Of a stretch of DNA of 64,000 nt, positions 23,823 through 32,925 are shown piece after piece. A program made the position numbers and the translations under genes. The notes beneath the pieces are model-generated. The model was not told where the DNA came from, ran no database searches, and saw only the letters and a list, made by a program, of their open reading frames with translations. Source of the stretch: JBFHFS01 sp041583495 (GTDB lineage: Bacteria > Bacteroidota > Bacteroidia > Bacteroidales > Marinilabiliaceae); contig JBFHFS010000027.1 in assembly GCA_041583495.1 (NCBI GenBank), forward strand, positions 1-64,000, read 5' to 3'. How positions within the stretch are numbered: position 1 is the stretch's first letter; the number at the start of each line of letters is the position of its first letter.

Positions 23823-24632
23823 ATGGAACCCCTCATTCAGATCCATTTCCGTAAGTCCCGGGCCAAAGACTTCCCTGACATCATAAAAAGGTGCAAGCAC
23901 TTTGATGACTTTACTCAGGGAGATGTTAATAAGCTTTCAATCGGTTCAGTAAATGAATTGATGAACAACTGGGCTGATTTCATGGTGATTGCAACAAGAG
24001 TCCCAAACTTTGTTGGTTCACGGGCCTGGTTTATGGGTGACGAAATCGTTCCCTTTAAACCCGACTTTTTCTATTCTCTACAGGACACATTACAATATTG
24101 CTATAAAGGCTTCAAAGAAACCTCCTATATTAAGACCTTTTGTCTTCATGACTGGGGTTGCAGAAGACTTAGCAGCATTCGTAAAGAAATAGATCCTGCC
24201 GATAAGTGGACCTTTCACATGCACTGGTATCGATACGGCCATTTTGAAGGAGACCGATGGCTCATTGACAAGGGATCCATCCTTAATGTTCTAAAAAGAG
24301 AGGCACAAAACAATTATTTGAATGCTTGCCCTGCCTTTGATTTCGAAAGAGTAAAAAAAGCAGTAGACAAATTACCGGATGAAATCGAACTAAATGAACA
24401 GTGGCAAATACTAAAAAGAACAGAACTTAAAAAAGATGGATTTATTGAAGTCCCCTTTTCAATAGCACCGGCATGGATTGAACCCAATGAAGACAATCCT
24501 GGTCATCTTCAATTTGAAATAGGAGTTGGAGTTAAGGTCAAAAAGAGAATTGACCCTGAAAATATGACGGAAGAAGAAATTAATCAATTTTTGGATGAAA
24601 TGAACAGGAAAAACAATAACATACAGCATTAA
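23823..24632 (+). CDS. Hypothetical protein of the lysogeny operon
   Basis: This 269-residue soluble protein has no recognised family. It has aromatic-rich segments (WTFHMHWYRYGHFEGDRWLI), a CLHDWGCRRLSSIRKE block and an acidic C-terminal helix (MTEEEINQFLDEM). It starts three bases after the lipoprotein gene and ends facing the pentapeptide gene. It belongs to the plus-strand accessory set probably expressed with the repressor. Confidence 0.6.
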   Translation: MEPLIQIHFRKSRAKDFPDIIKRCKHFDDFTQGDVNKLSIGSVNELMNNWADFMVIATRVPNFVGSRAWFMGDEIVPFKPDFFYSLQDTLQYCYKGFKETSYIKTFCLHDWGCRRLSSIRKEIDPADKWTFHMHWYRYGHFEGDRWLIDKGSILNVLKREAQNNYLNACPAFDFERVKKAVDKLPDEIELNEQWQILKRTELKKDGFIEVPFSIAPAWIEPNEDNPGHLQFEIGVGVKVKKRIDPENMTEEEINQFLDEMNRKNNNIQH

Positions 24633-24643
24633 GCTATCCCAAT

Positions 24644-26056
24644 TTAAGACTCCGATGAATCTATTTTTATCGAACTATTCTGAACAAACTTTATCTGCTT
24701 AATAATTTCTTCAGCCTTTTCTTCACTCAATACACCTAGTTCAAAATCTTCTAATTTACTTGAAATTTGTTCGTCAAAAGATGTATCAATTAAATATTTT
24801 AATTTTTCATTTTGTAAATACGTAAATTCTTTTGGTTGATACTTAAAAACCTTTAATTCGTCCTCCACCCTCTTTCTTGTGAGAAATCCAAATTGAAATC
24901 CAGTTGAAAAACAGCCATACTTCCCCTTGTTTTGCTCAAGAACAAACCATTTTTGTTTTTTAAACTTCTTAATTAGCTCAAATTCAATTTCATTTAACCC
25001 AAATAAGCTCAATAGCTTTACATCCTTAATCTTACACCCCAAAAAACTTAATTTAGAACAACAAGAACCAGAAAAACATGAAGAATAAATATCACTCCCA
25101 GAGAAACTTACCGATGTCATAAGGTTTCCTTGAAAAGAAACATCCTCTAATTTTGAAAAGGAAAAATGACATATACTAATAAGAGAACCCCAAAAGCTAC
25201 TATCGCAAAGATCTATTCCCAAAAAAGTTGTTCCATAAATATGAGTCCCTACAAAACTTAAATTTTCCAAAAATGATCCGTTAATAAAAAAAGATTTTCT
25301 GATTATTGAGTAATTGAAATCAACACGATTGAATTTTGCATCATCAAAAACACATTTATATAATTTTGAATTTTCGAAATCGCAATCTTCAAAATAGGAA
25401 GATAAAAAACTACATCCAGTAAATTGAGCTTTCTTCAAATTTACATGATCAAATTCAACATCATCGAAAGTTCCATTTTCAGAAATAACCCCTGATAAAT
25501 TCGCATGGGAAAACCTATAACCCTTAAGATAGCATTCTGTTAAATCAGCATCAAACTCCTCGAAAATAAATCCATTTTTATTACTCTTACAAAACAATAA
25601 TTTTAAAATCGTCTGAATCTCATTGGAAGGCTTTTTTTCATGCAAAGATTGATATCCAACATTTGATGTGGTCGTTCTCACATGAGCGCATAAAATATTA
25701 AAAACTTCATCTTTGAATTCATTTGGATAATCCACGGCCAGTTTGGTTAAAGATATTGCCGCTCCAGTCCTGGCGGACTCATGGTTATTTCCTAACAATT
25801 CAATAGCATTAGAGAACCGGGTGATCCTTTCGCTTTTTTCCTGCAAACCCAGTTGCTTTCCTTGATTAGTTAGGCGATTACTATTAATAACAACATTTAT
25901 AATCAAAACAACAACTCCAAAACCGGTCACCCATAGAGTAAAAAAATCTTTTAAAGGTAAACCGAATTGAATAAATTCCACATTGATCTCAACAAGGAAA
26001 AAAGGAAGAAGAAACAATATCAACAGAGCTCCATAAAGGATTGTATGCCTTTTCAT
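24644..26056 (-). CDS. Membrane-anchored pentapeptide-repeat protein
   Basis: The 470-residue protein has two N-terminal membrane segments (about 8-24 and 40-58). A helical domain follows (ERITRFSNAIELLGNNHESARTGA, then NILCAHVRTT). Residues about 165-345 are pentapeptide repeats of the A/C-(D/N)-(L/F) kind (for example CDFENSKLYKCVFDDAKFNRVDF), forming a right-handed beta-helix. The last 90 residues are helical. The family occurs in mobile elements; its target is unknown. It lies beside the integrase, typical for lysogenic conversion genes. Confidence 0.85.
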   Translation of the reverse strand: MKRHTILYGALLILFLLPFFLVEINVEFIQFGLPLKDFFTLWVTGFGVVVLIINVVINSNRLTNQGKQLGLQEKSERITRFSNAIELLGNNHESARTGAAISLTKLAVDYPNEFKDEVFNILCAHVRTTTSNVGYQSLHEKKPSNEIQTILKLLFCKSNKNGFIFEEFDADLTECYLKGYRFSHANLSGVISENGTFDDVEFDHVNLKKAQFTGCSFLSSYFEDCDFENSKLYKCVFDDAKFNRVDFNYSIIRKSFFINGSFLENLSFVGTHIYGTTFLGIDLCDSSFWGSLISICHFSFSKLEDVSFQGNLMTSVSFSGSDIYSSCFSGSCCSKLSFLGCKIKDVKLLSLFGLNEIEFELIKKFKKQKWFVLEQNKGKYGCFSTGFQFGFLTRKRVEDELKVFKYQPKEFTYLQNEKLKYLIDTSFDEQISSKLEDFELGVLSEEKAEEIIKQIKFVQNSSIKIDSSES

Positions 26057-26072
26057 AAAAGTGTTGTTTTGA

Positions 26073-26080
26073 CAAATATA
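26073..26080 (-). promoter_or_regulatory. Putative -7 element for the pentapeptide gene
   Basis: The minus strand reads TATATTTG, a full match to TAnnTTTG, 16 bases before the ATG at 26056. No TTTG lies at the usual distance. The leader would be only about ten bases. Confidence 0.45.
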
Positions 26081-26141
26081 TTCTTTGAAGATAACAAAAA
26101 TATTTTCCTCCTATTTATCAATACAGAAAAACAAAGAACCA

Positions 26142-27404
26142 TTAAAACACCAAATCCAGCACCTTCCTATTCGCATCATCAATGATACTCCAATCACGGG
26201 CAATATAAATGTCCGTGATTTTTGTTTTCTCATCTACATGGTTGAGGGCGAAATGAACATCATCCTTACTAATCCGGCAATCATTCCTGGCAATGCTGGC
26301 CCATGAATGCCGGGCGTAATAGGTAGAGAGGGGAACCTTCAATACAGCCGCTACAGCAACAACCTTAAGCCCTTTGTTGACATTGGCATTAAAGATCTCC
26401 TTGCTGGAATATAGGCTCGAAAACGAAAACGCCTTTTCAACTCCTCTGTACTTGTTGATCAAAGCCTGGACTTCTGGCTCTATCTTTATTGAAATTTCGG
26501 CCTGGTCAGACCTCCTATCCATTGTTTTTACCCTCCTGTATGTTATCCGCCCCTCTTTTATGGCATCGGCCGGCAAATCATATAAATCGGCCGTATTCAT
26601 GCCAACCAGCATAAAAGAAAGCAGAAAAACATCTCGGGCCACAATTGCACGTTGAGTTAGAACTTTGTCCTCCACGGATATAATTTTTCTGACTTCCTCA
26701 ACAGAAAGATTTCTTTTTCGAGTAACAGGCAGGGGCTTGACTTTATACTTCCTGAACGGGTAGTGCATTATCACAATATCCCCTTTATCTTCGTCATTGA
26801 ATTCCGCAATAGCCGCATTAAAGAGTGTTCGAATATTGGATGTATAATTCCTAACAGTGAGATCCGAGGATGGCGGTTTCTTAGTTTTTGTCTCCCTTCC
26901 GAACTGATCCTTACGAATAATTCTTCGCTCTGTTTTAAGATAGTTTTCGAATGAGACCAGGAACTTTGACGTGATTTCTGAAATAAATATACGCTCGGTA
27001 CCAGTAAAATCGATCAATGCGTTCAAAGTCGCATTAAATATGTGCCGATAGCTTGATTTCAGATTAGAAACGTGCTTTCTTGAAAATTCAACAAAATCAA
27101 TTTCACCCCCTTTGTTTGTAGTTTGTTTTACGAAGAAATCAGCCAGATCTTTGGCTGAATAGTACTCGATCTTTCGGCCAAGTTTTTTAACCATCAACTC
27201 TTCATAATCAGCAATCCTATTATTCAGCTCACGAAGAATAAAAGAGTCCTTAATCTCAAAATTCCGGGTTAATTGTCTCTTTACTACCCTATATTCCGTC
27301 TTTACATAGGCAGATTTACGCTTCCAAGTCACCCGAATAGATACCGGATAAGTTTTATCGGCCCTTTGCTGATGCTTAAAAGTGCAAATCTTAAATGTCG
27401 CCAT
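26142..27404 (-). CDS. Tyrosine recombinase, prophage integrase
   Basis: This 420-residue protein has an N-terminal arm-binding part, a SAM-like core-binding domain at about 100-210 and a catalytic domain from 230. Catalytic residues seen are Lys293 (RRVKTMD), Tyr362-x-x-Arg365 followed by His366 (YYARHSW), His389 (ALNHV) and the nucleophile Tyr400 (TDIYIARD). The first catalytic arginine position reads GMN (Asn270), a variant common in this Bacteroidota family. The gene ends the prophage next to tRNA-Thr, which marks the right attachment site. Confidence 0.93.
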   Translation of the reverse strand: MATFKICTFKHQQRADKTYPVSIRVTWKRKSAYVKTEYRVVKRQLTRNFEIKDSFILRELNNRIADYEELMVKKLGRKIEYYSAKDLADFFVKQTTNKGGEIDFVEFSRKHVSNLKSSYRHIFNATLNALIDFTGTERIFISEITSKFLVSFENYLKTERRIIRKDQFGRETKTKKPPSSDLTVRNYTSNIRTLFNAAIAEFNDEDKGDIVIMHYPFRKYKVKPLPVTRKRNLSVEEVRKIISVEDKVLTQRAIVARDVFLLSFMLVGMNTADLYDLPADAIKEGRITYRRVKTMDRRSDQAEISIKIEPEVQALINKYRGVEKAFSFSSLYSSKEIFNANVNKGLKVVAVAAVLKVPLSTYYARHSWASIARNDCRISKDDVHFALNHVDEKTKITDIYIARDWSIIDDANRKVLDLVF

Positions 27405-27473
27405 TTACGTAAAACAATCGTAAAACATTTTCTCAAATTCCTACACAAATGTATGTTTTTTCAGCAAACAAAA

Positions 27474-27501
27474 AAAGGCCCTGAATTCAATCAGAGCCTT
27501 T
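27474..27501 (-). terminator. Terminator after tRNA-Thr
   Basis: AAAGGC (27474-27479) pairs with GCCTTT (27496-27501) and CTGA (27481-27484) with TCAG (27491-27494), with a C-A mismatch between. On the minus strand a T-run follows. It ends the tRNA transcript before the integrase gene. Confidence 0.7.
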
Positions 27502-27522
27502 AATTCATTGAGTTTGAGAGTG

Positions 27523-27596
27523 AGCCGAGGAGGGGATTCGAACCCCTGACCTGTTGTTTACGAAACAACCGCTCTAGCCAACTGAGCTACATCGGC
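27523..27596 (-). tRNA. tRNA-Thr (anticodon CGT), probable attachment site
   Basis: This is a full cloverleaf on the minus strand. The acceptor is GCCGATG with CCTCGGC, the D-arm is GCTC..GAGC, the anticodon stem is GTTGT/ACAAC with loop TTCGTAA, so the anticodon is CGT, and the T-arm is AGGGG-TTCGAAT-CCCCT. The acceptor stem has one T-C mismatch at positions 6-67. No CCA is encoded. The 3' half faces the integrase, so it is the likely attB/attR. Confidence 0.92.
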
Positions 27597-27597
27597 A

Positions 27598-27624
27598 TTA
27601 AAAAAGAAGCGATATTACGCTTCT
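27598..27624 (-). terminator. Terminator after nth
   Basis: GAAGCG (27607-27612) pairs with CGCTTC (27619-27624) around a six-base loop. On the minus strand a run of T follows. It lies between nth and the tRNA gene. Confidence 0.75.
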
Positions 27625-27646
27625 CCATCTGTAATTCTGCGCAAAT

Positions 27647-28306
27647 TTAACAATTTACTTCTTTTACGGCCATATTCTTCAAATTATATTTACACCAAAG
27701 GCTCAATCCGCATTCGTCGCACTTGGGTTTACGGGCCATGCAAACATAACGACCGTGTAAAATGAGCCAATGATGGGCGATGGACAATAACTCCTCAGGG
27801 ATATATTTTACCAGCTGTTTTTCTGTTTCCAACGGGTTTTTGGCATTGACCGAGAGCCCAATGCGAGCCGCCACCCGAAACACATGGGTATCGACCGCCA
27901 TCGCAGGCTTTTGATATACCACCGAAGCGATTACGTTGGCGGTTTTACGCCCCACTCCCGGCAGTTTCTGAAGTTCCTTAACGTCGTCGGGCACAACCCC
28001 TCCAAAATCCTCCTTCAACATACGAGCCATGCCCACCAGATGCTTGCTTTTATTGTTGGGATAGCTGCAACTCCGAATCAATTCAAATACCTGTTCGGGA
28101 GTGGCCTCTGCCAGCTCCGTTTCGGAGGGATAAACCTCGAAAAATGGAGGGGTAATAACATTCACCCGCTTGTCGGTGCATTGAGCCGACAGGATAACCG
28201 CTACCAGCAATTGATAAGGTGATTTGTAATGCAGCTCTGTTTCGGCTACCGGCCTGTTTTCCTGAAACCAGGCAATGGTTTTTTTAAATCTCTCTTCGCG
28301 TTTCAT
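27647..28306 (-). CDS. nth: Endonuclease III
   Basis: This 219-residue DNA glycosylase/AP-lyase removes oxidised pyrimidines. It has the helix-hairpin-helix LPGVGRKTANVIASV with the catalytic lysine, the GPD aspartate in MAVDTHVFRVAAR, and the [4Fe-4S] cysteines spaced C-x6-C-x2-C-x5-C (CMARKPKCDECGLSLWC) near the end. The length is normal. It is the first clear chromosomal gene after the prophage. Confidence 0.96.
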   Translation of the reverse strand: MKREERFKKTIAWFQENRPVAETELHYKSPYQLLVAVILSAQCTDKRVNVITPPFFEVYPSETELAEATPEQVFELIRSCSYPNNKSKHLVGMARMLKEDFGGVVPDDVKELQKLPGVGRKTANVIASVVYQKPAMAVDTHVFRVAARIGLSVNAKNPLETEKQLVKYIPEELLSIAHHWLILHGRYVCMARKPKCDECGLSLWCKYNLKNMAVKEVNC

Positions 28307-28326
28307 GTTGTAAACAAAAATAGAGA

Positions 28327-29097
28327 TTACAACTCAAAACGCCAACTCACCCCAAATCCGACAAACCAGTCGGGGGCCCGTTCGTTTAGCCCTTTGCTCA
28401 GATAGGCATCCATCTGAAGATCGGGACTCAAAAGATAAACCAACCCTGTATTTCCAGAATGGGCAGGACCTGAATTCTCAGCAAGAAGCCCAAAGAGCTC
28501 CACAAACCCACCCAGGTTGCCGCCCAGTGGGAACCCCAGTGCCGAAGAATAGGGAAACACAGCCCCGTCACTTTCACCATCGAAGGCAACCCCCAGGTTG
28601 GCGCCCAACCCAAGACCACGGCCTAAGTCCCAGGCCACAGCACTTAAGATGTCTCCACTCCAGCTGTCCGACGAAAAGTGAGAACTGCCGGTAAACGAAG
28701 GAACAAGGGTATTGAGAATGGCCATCTCGGGGCGAAGACCCGATTGGGAAAACAGCTCTGCCTTAAAGCCAAAAGATAAGGGTTCAAAACCCTCCACGGT
28801 CTCTCCCGGAAAGGAATAAGAAGAGTACCCCAACCCCAGCCGGAATTCAAAACCCGGCAAAACCCCCAATCGAAAAAGAGTAGAATTTAGATTTCGGGTG
28901 TAGCTTTTGGACCCATCCATCTCATCCACTTCAAAATGAAACCCCGTTTCAATTTGCCATATCCCGGGCGCCACAGAAACCGCCGACTCAGTCATGTCGG
29001 GACGGTCGGTCACCATTGGATCCCGTTCCTGACCCCATAAACAAACAGAGGCCATCATAATTGTAATCCCAAGAAAACCACGCTTAAATCTGATCAT
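28327..29097 (-). CDS. Outer-membrane transporter-like protein (phenol MetA-type)
   Basis: This 256-residue protein has a signal peptide (ITIMMASVCLWGQ) and starts VTDRPDMTESAVSVAPGIWQIETGF, the typical opening of the Phenol_MetA_deg/transporter family. The rest consists of alternating strands ending in Phe or Leu, which fits a beta-barrel of about 12 strands. The substrate is unknown. The tail end, LAENSGPAHSGNTGLVYLLSPDLQMD, also matches the family. Confidence 0.75.
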   Translation of the reverse strand: MIRFKRGFLGITIMMASVCLWGQERDPMVTDRPDMTESAVSVAPGIWQIETGFHFEVDEMDGSKSYTRNLNSTLFRLGVLPGFEFRLGLGYSSYSFPGETVEGFEPLSFGFKAELFSQSGLRPEMAILNTLVPSFTGSSHFSSDSWSGDILSAVAWDLGRGLGLGANLGVAFDGESDGAVFPYSSALGFPLGGNLGGFVELFGLLAENSGPAHSGNTGLVYLLSPDLQMDAYLSKGLNERAPDWFVGFGVSWRFEL

Positions 29098-29308
29098 AAA
29101 ATGGTTTTATATGATATTGAAAATCAATCCCGAAAAAAAACGGCTGACCTTAAATAGTGTTGGACTCAAAAGTCAGAAGTTTAAACCATACCCTTCGTGT
29201 TGGAGGTTTGCCCAACTCGAAAATTGTGCGTCCCGCAATAGCTTTAATTAGGTTCTTATTTTGAAACCAACAAAAAGCCTAACCGGGATAGCCTTCCGCA
29301 ACACACCC

Positions 29309-29346
29309 CAACAGGTGTGCCCTAACCTGATTGGGAAAACCTGTTG
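29309..29346. other. Inverted repeat in the leader of the outer-membrane protein gene
   Basis: CAACAGGT (29309-29316) and ACCTGTTG (29339-29346) pair perfectly with a 22-base spacer that can itself fold (CCC/GGG). It lies about 210 bases before the start of the minus-strand gene at 29097 and just after the zupT stop. It may be a terminator of the zinc transporter gene without a clear T-run, or a leader structure. Confidence 0.35.
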
Positions 29347-29396
29347 AGGGCAAGTCCCGAATCATCGGAAAAAAAACAGCCCTTTTCAGACAAACA

Positions 29397-30215
29397 CTAA
29401 ATAAACATAAGGAGACTAAAAGCCATCACGGCCATTCCCCCAATCAATCCATAGATGGACAAGTGGTGCTCTCCAAACTCACGAGCCGCCGGCAACAACT
29501 CGTCCAGGCTGATAAAGACCATGATGCCCGCCACGGAGGCAAAGACGATCCCGAAAACCAACGGACTCATAAAGGGCAAAAGAATAAAATAGCCCAAAAG
29601 CGCCCCAATAGGCTCCGACAAACCGGATAAGAAACTCAAACGAAAAGCCTTACGCTTACTCCCGGTGGCATAGTAAATGGGGACCGATACGGCAATCCCC
29701 TCGGGTATGTTGTGTATGGCAATGGCTACGGCGATAGCAATCCCCAGATTAGGATCCTGGATAGCCGCCGTGAAGGTGGCCAATCCCTCCGGGAAGTTAT
29801 GAATCCCAATGGCCAGAGCGGTGAAAAGCCCCATCCGCATCAGTTTGTGATTCTTGATCTCTTTTTTCCTGTGACTTTCGGTCATATCCTCCACCAGGTG
29901 CATCTCATGGGGATTCTCCATTTTAGGGATCATCTTGTCGATGATGGCAATAAAAATTATTCCCCCAAAAAAGGCCCCAACCGTGGCCCAGGTGCCGGCC
30001 ACCTCCCCCATGGCAGTAATCAGCGAATCCTTGGCTTTAAAAAAGATCTCCACGAAGGATACGTAAATCATCACCCCGGCCGAAAACCCCAGACTAATCG
30101 ATAAAAACCGCGTATTGGTTCGCTTGGCAAAAAAGGCCATCGCACTCCCGATACCCGTTGCCAAACCCGCAAAAAGAGTCAATCCAAAAGCAAAAAGGAT
30201 GTTGTTCCATTCCAT
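29397..30215 (-). CDS. zupT: ZIP-family zinc transporter ZupT
   Basis: This 272-residue inner-membrane protein has eight predicted membrane segments. Metal-binding motifs are HNFPEGLATF in segment 4, HNIPEGIAVSVP in segment 5 and the SEPIGA motif in the next. A histidine-containing cytoplasmic loop (HEMHLVEDMTESHRK) lies between segments 3 and 4. It imports zinc and other divalent metals. The 364 bases upstream (30216-30579) hold no gene and must contain its promoter; I see no clear -7 box or repeat there. Confidence 0.9.
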   Translation of the reverse strand: MEWNNILFAFGLTLFAGLATGIGSAMAFFAKRTNTRFLSISLGFSAGVMIYVSFVEIFFKAKDSLITAMGEVAGTWATVGAFFGGIIFIAIIDKMIPKMENPHEMHLVEDMTESHRKKEIKNHKLMRMGLFTALAIGIHNFPEGLATFTAAIQDPNLGIAIAVAIAIHNIPEGIAVSVPIYYATGSKRKAFRLSFLSGLSEPIGALLGYFILLPFMSPLVFGIVFASVAGIMVFISLDELLPAAREFGEHHLSIYGLIGGMAVMAFSLLMFI

Positions 30216-30579
30216 GGTAATCGTCTTATATGAAATTTGCCCGGAAACCCGTGGCAGGATAAAATCAAACTCAATAATACTTTAGCCCATTCTCAAACTA
30301 TTTCAACAAGCCGCCAAAGGGGATAGTTCAATTAGCCGTGATGAAAAGTTTCCCAAAAACCGTCCAGTATGGTTACTTATATGGGGCTTACTAACACGTA
30401 AGGTATTTTATTAAAGCATCGCCTGGACCCTAACCTTTTTTTGAATAGCAAAAGAACTGGTTCACGGCAAAACCTGCCATCACGATTTCTTTTTCTGCTT
30501 TTGCCTGATCTTACCAGTCTCTAAATCAAAACACTATCTTATTTTTTGCAGCAAATGCGCTTCCACCACTCTCCTGTAT

Positions 30580-31512
30580 CTATTCTTTGGGGTTCGGTCG
30601 GTTCTGTCTGATCTTCCATTGGGTAGTATAAAAATTCATCTTTGGATCGGCCACATCATTACACTTGACGATTAAAGCGCCTTCTTTTTCCCAGTAGGAC
30701 TTCACGGTATACCCGTTCATCACTCCGTCTTTTGGGCCTCTTACCGTTTCATCGTCAGGATTCACCACAATCTTCAACCCAAATGATTGGTTCAGCATGT
30801 CCATATCACCGCGGCTATTGCCGCCCACAATGAGTGGCCGTGCCTTAATAAAAGTCTCAATGGAGCTGGCTTTCCCATCATCCTGGGGGATGGGCGGAAT
30901 GATTTCGCCGGTGGTTTTCCCATGGGCTATGACACATTTTGCCCCAACAATATGGGTGGTAGAAAGGCCAAATTCTTCTGCCACAAACTTCTGATACAGC
31001 AACTCTGGGGAAGCGGTCAGTATCCACACCTCGAAGCCATATTCTTTAAGGTTGGCAATTAATTCTTTCATTTCGGGATAAAACTTGCCCTTATAGGATT
31101 TACGGTAACAATCGTAACCGATCATCTCTATCTCCTCGGGAGTAAGCCCGGCCAGAAAATGCACCCGGTCCTCCACATATACTTTACCAACATTATCTCC
31201 ATTTTTTACCATCCGATCCAGAATGGCCAATTTATCCTTAGAGGCTTTATCGTTCCGGTTTTTCAACACCTCATCGGCATATTGATACAGAGCCTCATCA
31301 GCCAGATAATGGGGTACTTGTCCGAAAGTTGTCCCATCACAGTCGAAAACAGAGACTTTTCTTTCCTTCATGGCCAGGGTTGAATTCAGAAAGCTCTCCA
31401 ACTGGTCGTTCACCTCGGTAGACCAGCTCTTAATGGGGCGATAAGTTTGGGCTTGCAAACCCACCTGGATCCAAACACCAAGCAATAAACACATTACCAA
31501 TAGTCTCTTCAT
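30580..31512 (-). CDS. Exported HAD-family phosphatase
   Basis: The protein is about 310 residues with a signal peptide (LLVMCLLLGVWIQVGLQAQ). HAD motif I is FDCDGTTFG, motif II is WILTASPEL, and motif III/IV reads GNSRGDMDML. The lysine is likely in HGKTTGEI or DDGKASS. Periplasmic HADs with this form include phosphorylcholine and other small phosphomonoester phosphatases. It lies 85 bases from glpT, so it may release phosphate or feed an organic phosphate importer. The exact substrate is not known. Confidence 0.8.
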   Translation of the reverse strand: MKRLLVMCLLLGVWIQVGLQAQTYRPIKSWSTEVNDQLESFLNSTLAMKERKVSVFDCDGTTFGQVPHYLADEALYQYADEVLKNRNDKASKDKLAILDRMVKNGDNVGKVYVEDRVHFLAGLTPEEIEMIGYDCYRKSYKGKFYPEMKELIANLKEYGFEVWILTASPELLYQKFVAEEFGLSTTHIVGAKCVIAHGKTTGEIIPPIPQDDGKASSIETFIKARPLIVGGNSRGDMDMLNQSFGLKIVVNPDDETVRGPKDGVMNGYTVKSYWEKEGALIVKCNDVADPKMNFYTTQWKIRQNRPNPKE

Positions 31513-31596
31513 CACAATAGGTATTAAATTTTTAATCTATTTACATCGTTCTCCTCTATATGGAGTCTTTAACAATACGAGTTGTACCCTTATATT

Positions 31597-32925
31597 TTAC
31601 ATGCTGCGTTTTTCTCTGTTCCAGGTGAAAGTCGTAAATAAGATGGCTAACAAACAGGCTGAAAGCATCAGAATAAAAGCCGCATCCCAGCCCCAGGAGT
31701 CCACCATGAAACCGATGGCAATATTGGCAAATAAGGCACCACCCAGGTAGCCAAACAAACCGGTTAATCCGGCCGCCGTTCCCGCTGCTTTTTTGGGAAC
31801 CAAATCCAAAGCCTGCACCCCGATCAGCATCACCGGCCCATAAATAAGAAAGCCAATGGCAATCAACGCAATATTATCGACCATGATATGACCCGGAGGA
31901 TTCTGCCAATACACATAGATGGCCACCATGACCAGTAACATATAAATCACGATTGCAGGAGCACGCCGGCCCGAAAAGACTTTATCAGAGATCCAACCAC
32001 ACAATAAGGTTCCGGGAATCCCGGCATATTCATAGGCAAAATAGGCCCACCCCGACTCTGACACAGAAAAACCTTTCGCTTCCTCCAAATAAGTGGGAGC
32101 CCAGTCCAATATGCCATACCGTACCAGATAAACCATGGCGTTGGCAATAGCGATCAGCCAAAGAAACTTATTTTTAAATACATAGGTAAAAAAGATCTCT
32201 TTGGTAGAGAACTCCTTTTCATAGCTGGTTTTATAATCTTTGGGATAATCGTTCCTGAACGCTTCAATATTGGGCAGCCCACACGATTGTGGGGTGTCCC
32301 GGATTAAGATATAAGCGATTAGGGCAATCACCATGGCAATTAAAGCCGGGAAATACAATTTACTTTGCCAGTCCCCAAAAATGGCGATGCCCAATACGGC
32401 TAAAGGACCTATAAGCCCCCCACCAATATTATGAGCCACATTCCAAATCGACATCTTTGTGCCTCGTTCGTTGGTCGAAAACCAATGGACCATCACCCGG
32501 CCACAAGGGGGCCAGCCCATCCCCTGAAACCAACCATTCAGAAACATGACCAGAAACATGATGACCACCGAGGAGGTCAACAAAGGGACCACCCCCAAAC
32601 TAAACATCGTAAAAGCGGAGAGCAACAATCCCAAACTTAAAAAGATTCGTGCATTGCTTCGGTCGGAGACCCCCCCCATCAAAAATTTACTGAGACCATA
32701 AGCGATAGATACTGCAGAGGCGATGACCCCCAATTGTCCCTTGGTATAGCCCTGCTCAATTAAATCGGGCATCACCAAAGAGAAATTTTTTCTTACCAGA
32801 TAATACCCGGCGTATCCCAAGAAGATGCCCAGGAAAACCTGGAGGCGCAACCGTTTATAGGTGGGGTCTATTTTCTCTTTGGGTAACAACTCTTTGTGAC
32901 GGGCAGGTGCCAATAAATTTTTCAT
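31597..32925 (-). CDS. glpT: Glycerol-3-phosphate/organophosphate antiporter (GlpT/UhpT family)
   Basis: The protein is about 442 residues from the ATG at 32925 (MKNLLAPA), with 12 membrane segments of the major facilitator type. The GlpT signature is seen in FLGYAGYYLVRKNFSLVMP, NGWFQGMGWPPCGRVMVHWF, and NVAHNIGGGLIGPL; the arginines in RKNFS and the YLVRYGILDW region would bind phosphate. It exchanges phosphate for glycerol-3-phosphate. Its product would be oxidised by the GlpD encoded 8 kb away. Confidence 0.88.
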   Translation of the reverse strand: MKNLLAPARHKELLPKEKIDPTYKRLRLQVFLGIFLGYAGYYLVRKNFSLVMPDLIEQGYTKGQLGVIASAVSIAYGLSKFLMGGVSDRSNARIFLSLGLLLSAFTMFSLGVVPLLTSSVVIMFLVMFLNGWFQGMGWPPCGRVMVHWFSTNERGTKMSIWNVAHNIGGGLIGPLAVLGIAIFGDWQSKLYFPALIAMVIALIAYILIRDTPQSCGLPNIEAFRNDYPKDYKTSYEKEFSTKEIFFTYVFKNKFLWLIAIANAMVYLVRYGILDWAPTYLEEAKGFSVSESGWAYFAYEYAGIPGTLLCGWISDKVFSGRRAPAIVIYMLLVMVAIYVYWQNPPGHIMVDNIALIAIGFLIYGPVMLIGVQALDLVPKKAAGTAAGLTGLFGYLGGALFANIAIGFMVDSWGWDAAFILMLSACLLAILFTTFTWNREKRSM

